This document shows, in pieces, positions 57,078-64,000 of a DNA stretch of 64,000 nucleotides. The position numbers were made by a program, and so were the translations under genes. The DNA is taken from the NCBI GenBank assembly GCA_024509875.1, contig JAMPIV010012247.1, forward strand, positions 62,001 through 126,000, given 5' to 3'. The notes below the pieces were generated by a model, which was given only the letters and a program-made list of their open reading frames with translations, was not told the origin of the DNA and searched no databases. The stretch comes from Oreohelix idahoensis. Taxonomy: Eukaryota; Mollusca; Gastropoda; Stylommatophora; Oreohelicidae. Numbering within the stretch: the stretch's first letter is position 1; each line of letters opens with the position of its first letter.

Positions 57078-59609
57078 TCAATGATCCGACCTTCTGGATG
57101 ATTTCCAGAACAACCAGACTCCATCTTTGGATTCCAGCAGGTGTTGCTGGGCTTCATGCAGTTTTCTTTCAGCTTCTGAAGTGTCCAGAATGTGACCTGC
57201 TGGCTTACTACTCAGTTTTGGAGAATGTGACACGCTTGTTCTCCCTGATGGCAGAGTCCTGGAAGACCTTTTAGTTTCCAGCAGTGAAGAATTCTCTGAT
57301 AAAGATCTAACAGCTCTTCTTGAAGAGTCTGATGGATCAGAGTTCCCTCTGTCACTTAAATTGTGTGCTATTTTTCTACAGGTGTCAACTGCTACTTTTT
57401 CTTTAGCGCTCACATCTACTACCTTATTTCTGAGGTTCATTGAATGATTATTACTACCTTTTGTTGCAGTTCTTTCATTATGGGTGTAATATGCCTTGCT
57501 ATTTCTATTAGAGCTTGTGGAAACTTTTGGAGTTTCACTAAAAGCTCTTTCTCTATGTTCAGCATCACATATCAATGTCTGTCTCTCCTTGCTTGAAATT
57601 CTTCTTGTGTGGCCAGCAGCACTAGAGATATTAGTATTTGTAATTTCACAACCATAAGGTAATTCAGAATCCTTCTGTTCCTTTCTCTTGTTACCTGTCT
57701 GAGGGCCTGTACTCAAGAACGAGCTGTCACTGCTTCCTTCAGTTTGGTTAGTGTATCTTTCTAGGTTTGTTCCTACTTTTTGTTGCTGTACTCTAATGAA
57801 ATGTATTTTTTCATTTCTACTGTCACTGCCATCAGGACTCCAAACAACATGTGTTTTTCTAGGTCTCCCTCGTATTTTGACAGGAGTACCACAGCTGCCA
57901 TTATTATTTTGGTTGGCCCCCCTTTCTGTATTATTCATCTCTTTAGATGTTCCAACATCATCACTCTCTGATGACCGACCACTGTATCTAAATTTCTGCT
58001 GCTGGTCATTATCATATTCTGATGAGCAACTGCTCTTCCTTTTTGCATTCTGACATCTTACAGCCACACTTGGGGAAATTGATGGAATACCTTCAATATC
58101 ATTAATTCTCTCAGATTCATAAATTATACTGCCATCATCACTAATTTCCACAATATCGTTGTCAGACATCTCTAAACTGTTGCTACGTAGTTTTGTTTCT
58201 TCCAAAGTGCTTGGGTACTTTCTGATTTCCTTGAACAAGATACTGTTTTCAGGTTCTGCACCCTCCTTTGAATTGCTACAAATGTCGGTACTATTGCTTT
58301 GATGTTTGTACCTCTTTCTAGTTGCCACTGCACCACCTTTACTAATGTGCTTTATCCTCTTTGACTGATATGCCAAGTATTTTCTTTCATGTTGCCTAAT
58401 TCCTTTATGCATGAATGTATTATGCAAATATCCTCTCTTTTGGGACTCTGATCTAGTTATCATCCTGTTAGTACGCTTGCTTTTACACAACTGATTATCT
58501 CTAATAGACTGGATTCTTGTAACAGTTGACACTGGTATATCTCTACCAGTCTGCAAATCACGGCTGTCTGAAAGTCTGAGGTTACTATCAACATCTGATA
58601 TTTTATTCCATGGAACACCTGGCTGCACATTTTCCATCATGCTGTTAATGGCTTTTCTTGCCTGTTGAGCAGACTTCCTGAGATTTTTGTTACCATGATC
58701 TGTGTCGAGTGAACTGTCATTTTCTGAAGATTCTGAGTCAGCCCACGTATTCTTTGTCTTTTCTATATTCAATAAATGTCCCTGCTGCTGTTTCTTATCT
58801 CTTACAAGTTTTGGAAGGTCATCTTTCTGGCCTGGTTCTTTAGTTCTTTGATGTTTACTTTTGTCAGGTATGACTCTGTCCCCATGAGTTTCAGCTGTCA
58901 CTCTGTTTTCAGTGTGCTGGTTTTGGTTGGATCCCAAACAGTTACTTTGAACAGCTTTTGTAGATTTCTGGGTCATACTACAGTGCTTTTGCATGAGTGT
59001 AGTTATTTTATTGTTGCTTTTTAGACTCAGTCCTCCTCTGATATTATCAGTTCCAAGAATGGGGGTATCAAGCATTCGGGCATTATTATTTGCACATGAC
59101 ACAGTTGCTGTCTCAGCATTGCTATTATCTGTGTGTGGATTCTCAAGACACAGTGCACTGGTTGTCTTAGACTGATTACTGCTTCCTGCTCTCACCTCTA
59201 GGTCGTGAGAAAGCCTGCAACTTGACAACTTCCTTTTCTCAGATGATGAAACACTTACTTGAGTTTTCTCATGGCTAGACACTGCAACATCTTTGCAGAT
59301 AAGTTTAAGCAAAATGAGATCCTGGTGACAGCTTAGGTGTTTTCCATTAACAATGAACTGCACCTTTTTACTAACAGGCCACTTGCTGACTTCTGGGTAA
59401 ATGATAAAATGATCTGTCTGAATAGGTGAAAGTTCTTCCTCTCTTTCAATATTATAAAGAAGAGCTCGACAAACATCTTCAATCTGGCAATGGGCAGCTC
59501 GCTCAGACACAACTCCAGAAAATGCTTCCCTCTTTTGTTGGCTGATTTCCTGGTACTCAAGTTTCAGCTTGAAAACTGTGTTGTTGTATGTTATAAGACA
59601 AACGTGGTT
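57078..59609 (-). CDS. Unidentified Ser-rich, nuclear-type protein (large exon)
   Basis: Over 840 codons without a stop, host-like codon use, no transposon motif. An ATG lies at 59639, but CCCGTTACTGCAG directly before codon 11 is an excellent splice acceptor, so the exon probably starts at 59609 with NHVCLITYNNTVFKLKLEYQ and earlier exons lie upstream. Residues 1-120 look folded (also KVQFIVNGKHLSCHQDLILL). The rest is disordered, Ser/Lys/Arg-rich, with an AT-hook-like core (KIRGRPRKTH) and a SUMO-interacting-like stretch (NDIVEISDDGSIIYE). The end is KDGVWLFWKSSRRSDH and TGA, with a possible donor (AAGGTACTT) right after the stop. The N-terminal pattern loosely recalls the PH-like fold of REC114, a meiotic recombination protein, but I could not confirm this. 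Confidence 0.75.
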   Translation of the reverse strand, partial: NHVCLITYNNTVFKLKLEYQEISQQKREAFSGVVSERAAHCQIEDVCRALLYNIEREEELSPIQTDHFIIYPEVSKWPVSKKVQFIVNGKHLSCHQDLILLKLICKDVAVSSHEKTQVSVSSSEKRKLSSCRLSHDLEVRAGSSNQSKTTSALCLENPHTDNSNAETATVSCANNNARMLDTPILGTDNIRGGLSLKSNNKITTLMQKHCSMTQKSTKAVQSNCLGSNQNQHTENRVTAETHGDRVIPDKSKHQRTKEPGQKDDLPKLVRDKKQQQGHLLNIEKTKNTWADSESSENDSSLDTDHGNKNLRKSAQQARKAINSMMENVQPGVPWNKISDVDSNLRLSDSRDLQTGRDIPVSTVTRIQSIRDNQLCKSKRTNRMITRSESQKRGYLHNTFMHKGIRQHERKYLAYQSKRIKHISKGGAVATRKRYKHQSNSTDICSNSKEGAEPENSILFKEIRKYPSTLEETKLRSNSLEMSDNDIVEISDDGSIIYESERINDIEGIPSISPSVAVRCQNAKRKSSCSSEYDNDQQQKFRYSGRSSESDDVGTSKEMNNTERGANQNNNGSCGTPVKIRGRPRKTHVVWSPDGSDSRNEKIHFIRVQQQKVGTNLERYTNQTEGSSDSSFLSTGPQTGNKRKEQKDSELPYGCEITNTNISSAAGHTRRISSKERQTLICDAEHRERAFSETPKVSTSSNRNSKAYYTHNERTATKGSNNHSMNLRNKVVDVSAKEKVAVDTCRKIAHNLSDRGNSDPSDSSRRAVRSLSENSSLLETKRSSRTLPSGRTSVSHSPKLSSKPAGHILDTSEAERKLHEAQQHLLESKDGVWLFWKSSRRSDH

Positions 59610-59719
59610 CTGCAGTAACGGGAAAATATCCAGTCCCATCCTCTAGTTCAAATTTATCTTGTCTTGAACTGGATTATTGTTGATATCTAGTAAAATGAAT
59701 AAGAGAGTAAATACATTAA

Positions 59720-60398
59720 CACATTAACTACCGAATTGAAAAACACACTGTGGCCGAATTAAATTTTTTCCCGTTTCATCCTGTAGGTGTTTGCACAAAG
59801 TAAGCTGTAGTTTTCATAATTGTTTACAGATTTTTATGAATTACTTGTCATTTTAAAGATAAATGAATGTACTATTACAATAAGCACCATTTGTAACTCT
59901 AATAGAGGTTGTTGCTATTTAACGGCCCTCCGATGGCCGAGGACTTGCAATATTTTCACAATTATAACTGCTTGCGCCCCATCTCTATCAAAATCGTTAT
60001 TTCAATCAATGTGCACACCGTTTTCACTCGTCCTCATCGCTAGATCTATCAGTCAATTGTTGAAACAAGTTTCTAGCCTATTCAACCGTTAGATGAGATG
60101 TATAAGCATTTTTTGTGGTCCTATCAGTAGTTGCCACGGTAAACAGTTTTACACGATTTGGTAACTAACCCAAAATGCTGAAAAATATGAACATATCAAT
60201 TTTCCAGTGTTCTACAACAACCATGCTTTGGGAATTTGTTTTCCGGTGGCAACTTAAAATCTCAAACCAGATCAGAAAGAGTTTCAGTATATTTTTCATT
60301 CGTTTTATTACTAAAATTAGATTGACGCTCTGAGCGGCTTGCGGTCCAAATGATAGGATTTCAAAAGCCGGTCCCACCAGCTCGCGGTAGTTAATGTG
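59720..60398. mobile_element. TTAA-flanked MITE, full-length copy
   Basis: Ends CACATTAACTACCG and CGGTAGTTAATGTG are perfect 14-bp inverted repeats, flanked by TTAA (59716-59719, 60399-60402). The right half matches 8903-9249. No transposase. TTAA targeting suggests mobilisation by a piggyBac-type enzyme. Lies just upstream of the unknown gene's exon. Confidence 0.92.
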
Positions 60399-60402
60399 TT
60401 AA

Positions 60403-61103
60403 ATTCTGTGAGACTGAATTAATGGGAGAGAACTTAATGAGTGAAACTTCTGTTCATTTCAGATATGTTTCATTACTAAAACTGTCCAGTAGTAAGAAGT
60501 AATATCAAAATAGACTGATAAAACATATAAATATGATGCGAACTATTTGACAAATAAGTTTTAGTAAACTGACTTTTTTTAATTGTCAGAAACAAAATAA
60601 AATCTAAAATGGCCAATAAAATGATCAAACAAGAGACAGCAAACATTGATGCCGGCTATTGTTATTATTGATCAGAATCGACATCGCTGCACTCTGGGCA
60701 AACCCATCGGGGTTTGGTCTCCCTCAGCAAACGTCTAAGGGTATGAATGCTAATTGTTCCTGTTTCTGCCTGCTATAAAATCAGGTGTTGAAAAGACAGG
60801 ATCTTACTTTGTGTAGTATTGCTAATGTGACAAAATATGTAATAAAATGGCAGTTAATTGTCTTTATTTTGATGTTTGTTTCATATAAATTAGTTGGATA
60901 GGAGTGACACAAATAACAATTTAAAAATAGGTAATGACTTTTCAATCACCATGTATGTCAAGGTCACCTTAATTACTTTACATTTTCAGTTCACTCTTGC
61001 TGTGAAATGTCAATGTCATCTTAATTACTTTACTTTTCCTTTTCCAGTCCACTCTTGCCATGAAATGTCAATGTCAACAATATGTAAAATATTAAGGACT
61101 TTG
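60403..61103. other. No feature recognised
   Basis: AT-rich; a short near-duplication (CTTAATTACTTTAC... and ATGAAATGTCAATGTCA) occurs at 60966-61075. Confidence 0.4.
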
Positions 61104-61200
61104 TTGTTTAACTAGGGCTGCTGAGCTTGTCACTCTTTCGCAGCCCATACCAAGCTGAAGAGTTCACACATGTTCTGTAGCTGCTAGGTGGTGCTGTATC
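61104..61200 (-). repeat. Fragment of the dispersed repeat (copy 3)
   Basis: Starts TTGTTGTTTAACTAGGGCTG like 32537 and 56050, but diverges after ~60 bp. Confidence 0.55.
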
Positions 61201-61206
61201 GAGTCT

Positions 61207-61790
61207 TTACAATTGTTTGTATGCCCGGCAATTGCTTTCTTCTTTCTGTGGAGAGTCCCGGGTACAGTTGCAGCAATTAGGCTCATGTGAGGAGTTTAAT
61301 TTGTTTAAGTGCTTGTTGAGTCTTTTGTGTTCTGTTCTTAACTGGAAGATTGTAGTTTGCTCCATGTGTCGTAGGTTTTTGATGCTGTCACCTTTGTTGG
61401 GATGGGTCATTACATTATACATGGTCCAGTAGACCCTGTGGCCATCAGTTCAGCCATTCCTCTTTGAAACTGTTTTGGAGTAGTAGTTTAGCTGTTTGTG
61501 TATTGGCTGAAGTCTTTGCTTGACCCATGCTCAGGCCAAGTTTTTCTAGTCTTTTTTGTTACCCATAATGTCTTTGTGCCCTGGTATCCATTGGAGAGTG
61601 ACTCTGATGTTGTATGTTGTTAGGAGACTGTCAATCATTTCAGCCAGCTGTATTATTTCTTTATTTTCAGTTTGGAGATATTCTTCCAAAGCCTGAAGTT
61701 TTGATTTTCTTTGAAGATTATGATATCTGACGGATTGGCTGAGTACTGCTGTGAGGATGGTGTTATTGATGTAATTTCTGCTAGGCAATT
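61207..61790 (-). pseudogene. LINE-type RNase H domain fragment
   Basis: - strand: LQALEEYLQTENKEIIQLAE, TYNIRVTLQWIPGHKDIMGN, then NLRHMEQTTIFQLRTEHKRL, NKHLNKLNSSHEPNCCNC. The WIPGHKDIMGN motif and following Cys pair are the RNase H and terminal region of I/Jockey-group LINEs. A second LINE superfamily in the window. 5' parts missing, stops present. Confidence 0.75.
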
Positions 61791-61913
61791 AATGTTGAAT
61801 TCTCTGCATGGCTCACACATTTCTAGTGCATTTTGTGGTTAGATCTAATGAATGCCAGTGTAAACAATCATTTTCACTGACTAGCTGGTAAATGAGATGG
61901 ACATTCGGAGTCT

Positions 61914-64000
61914 GTGGCTCGTATGACTGTCAGTGGTGAAAGCCGAAAGGAAGCCACTGACATGAAAACGGATGTCCTGACCGCAAGACAGGATACAAGA
62001 ATAGGTTTTTGGAATGTCAGGACAATGTACGAGACAGGTAAACTAAGACAGGTCACGGCAGAAATGAGAAACTATAGGTTACACATTCTAGGGATAAGTG
62101 AGAGCAGATGGACAGGGGCAGGAAAAGTTAAAACAGCAACAGGAAAAACAGTACTTTACTCTGGAAGAGAGGATGGACAGCACAATGAAGGTGTAGCCAT
62201 TATTCTACAGAAAGGAATAGAAAGGACATTACTGGAATGGAAACCCATCAACAACTGACTGATAAGATTAAGATTGAGAGGGAGATTCACCAACACTACA
62301 ATAATACAATGCTACGCACCAACGAATGATAGCGATGAGGAGGTCAAGGATGAATTCTATCAACAACTGCAGAAAGAAATGGAAGACACACCTAGATATG
62401 ATCTTGTTATAGTAATGGGAGACCTCAATGCGAAAGTTGGCACACACAATACATATAATGAAAGAACAATGGGGAAATGCGGCAGCGGAAGAGCAAATGA
62501 AAATGTGGATAAACTAATAAGTTTCTGTAGCATTAACAACCTGGTCATTGGAGGAACACTGTTCCCACATAAAGAAATTCACAAACATGGGAATCACCAA
62601 ATGGTCGGGACAGAAACCAGATAGACCACATCATGGTTAACGGTAGATGGAGACATGCATTACAAGATGTGAAGTTAAGAAGAGGTGCAGATGTGGGAAG
62701 TGATCACCATTTAGTAGTAGCAAAACTGAAAGTGAAACTAAGAAGGGCTGCACCAACTGTAACTACACAGAAAAGGTTTGACATCAGCAAATTGAAGGAC
62801 CCCCTTACCAGAAAAGCTTTTGCGGCCGACATAAAGAAACGATATCAATTTGCCAAAAGTCAGGAAAAGACATTGACTGATGATATAGACCAGAATTTCA
62901 ACACCATTTCAACAATATACAAAGAAAGCAGCAAATCATGCTTGGGATTCCAGGAAAGGAAGAAGCAAGACTGGATAACACCAGAAACTTTAAACACCAT
63001 AACGATGAGAAAGGAAATGAAAGAAAGAAAACAGAAGCGAAGTCCCCCAGGTTAAAGCAACTATATAGCGAACAGTACAGTCACTGGACAAGGAAGTTAA
63101 ACGCCAAACCCGAGCCAACAAAAGGAATTTCCTAGACGATCTTGCAAGACAGGCAGAAGAGGCAGCACTGAGAAATGAACAAAGCACAGTATACAAAATA
63201 ACTAAATTCATCAGCGGAAAACGAGGTGCAAACAATATTACATTAGTAAGAGATAAGCAAGGTAATCTCATCACGACAGCAGAGGGACAGAAACAAGATG
63301 GGCAGAGCACTTCAGAGAAACTCTGAACAAGGAACCACCAGAGACACAATTGAATGTTCCTGAGGCTGAAAACGATCTAGATGTAAATACAGACATTCCA
63401 CGAAAAGAAGAAATCATCACAGCAATCAAAGGGTTAAAGAACGGCAAAGCTCCGGGCCATGATAACTTAAATGCAGAGCTATTTAAGACAGACCCTGAGC
63501 TAGCAGCAGAACTATTAGAACCACTATTTGCACAAGTCTGGAAAACGGGGACAACACCATCAGAGTTGTACAAAGGAATAATTGTCAAATTGCCCAAGAA
63601 GGAGATCTTGCAGACTGCAATAATTGGAGAGGAATCACTCTTCTCTCAGTTCCCAGCAAAATACTAGGCAGGATAATTATACAGAGAATTTCAAAGGCAG
63701 TAGACCACAAACTGAGGAAAGAACAAGCATGATTTAGAAAGAACAGAAGATGTGTAGATCATATATTCACTCTCAGGAACATTATAGAGCAGTGCTCAGA
63801 ATGGCAAAGACAGCTTTACATTAATTTCGTTGATTTTGAAAAGGCTTTTGACAGCATACATAGGGACAGTTTATGGAAAATACTGAGGGCTTATGGAATT
63901 CCAAGCTGCATAGTGTCAATCATAAAAAGCCTCTATGCCAACTTTACGTGTAGTGTTGGGCAGAGCAACCTAACCTTTGAGGTGAAGACAGATACGACAG
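61914..64000 (+). pseudogene. RTE-like LINE: endonuclease and reverse transcriptase (runs off the window)
   Basis: Endonuclease: RIGFWNVRTMYETGKLRQVT, LGISESRWTGAGK, stop at 62257, QCYAPTNDSDEEVKDEFY, VMGDLNAKVG, then in another frame QIDHIMVNGRW and ADVGSDHHLVVAKL. Linker and RT: ITAIKGLKNGKAPGHDNLNA, LYKGIIVKLPKKE, NFVDFEKAFDSIHRDSLWK, KSLYANFTCSV near the window end. At least two nonsense codons (62257, 63731) and several frameshifts make it dead. Near-identical to the inverted half of the LINE at 24601-24795, so it is the same family. Confidence 0.9.

Overview
This is metazoan nuclear DNA. It has spliced exons with GT-AG introns of up to 12 kb, a SEC62 gene, animal-type RTE-like LINEs, pogo/Tigger transposons and tRNA-derived SINEs. 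The repeat mix suggests a marine invertebrate (mollusc-like), but the sequence alone cannot fix the species. Nothing here looks bacterial or like a free virus.

Two host genes are visible. The first is SEC62 (ER translocation / ER-phagy receptor) on the + strand. Its last six coding exons lie between 12069 and 36517. They are in frame across all five splice junctions and give 294 codons plus a stop. The N-terminal exons were not found and are probably upstream of base 1. The second is an unrecognised Ser-rich nuclear-type protein on the - strand, in one large exon at 57078-59609. It carries an AT-hook-like motif and a SUMO-interacting-motif-like stretch.

Most of the rest is transposable elements and their debris. 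1-8160: two related Ty3/gypsy elements whose integrase lies before reverse transcriptase (Gmr1-like order); the second is only an RT-RNase H remnant. 8903-9495: two TTAA-type MITEs abutting at one TTAA. 10320-11940: a LINE 3' end followed by a ~28-copy minisatellite built from its last ~50 bp. 12069-36517: SEC62, whose introns hold a transposase relic, a complete 9.2-kb LTR element with 5-bp target duplication but no integrase core, a twin-primed inverted LINE, a 45-bp minisatellite starting just after a splice donor, a Tigger element with a nested SINE and a poly-G block, and several LINE fragments.

37593-43304: SINEs, a 55-bp minisatellite and LINE 3' ends. 44158-49165: a nearly intact RTE-like LINE on the - strand, split by a 2.0-kb DNA transposon with CACTGAC termini and a 3-bp target duplication; its ORF matches the relic in SEC62 intron 1. 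49200-52376: largely featureless. 52381-55590: a LINE 3' half with target duplication, then a second Tigger element. 56041-56660: a dispersed repeat. 57078-60398: the unknown gene and a full TTAA MITE. 61104-64000: LINE fragments, ending in a degenerate RTE-like endonuclease/RT element that runs off the window.

The elements do not form one pathway. The window shows a host gene accumulating nested insertions whose order can be read from target-site duplications.
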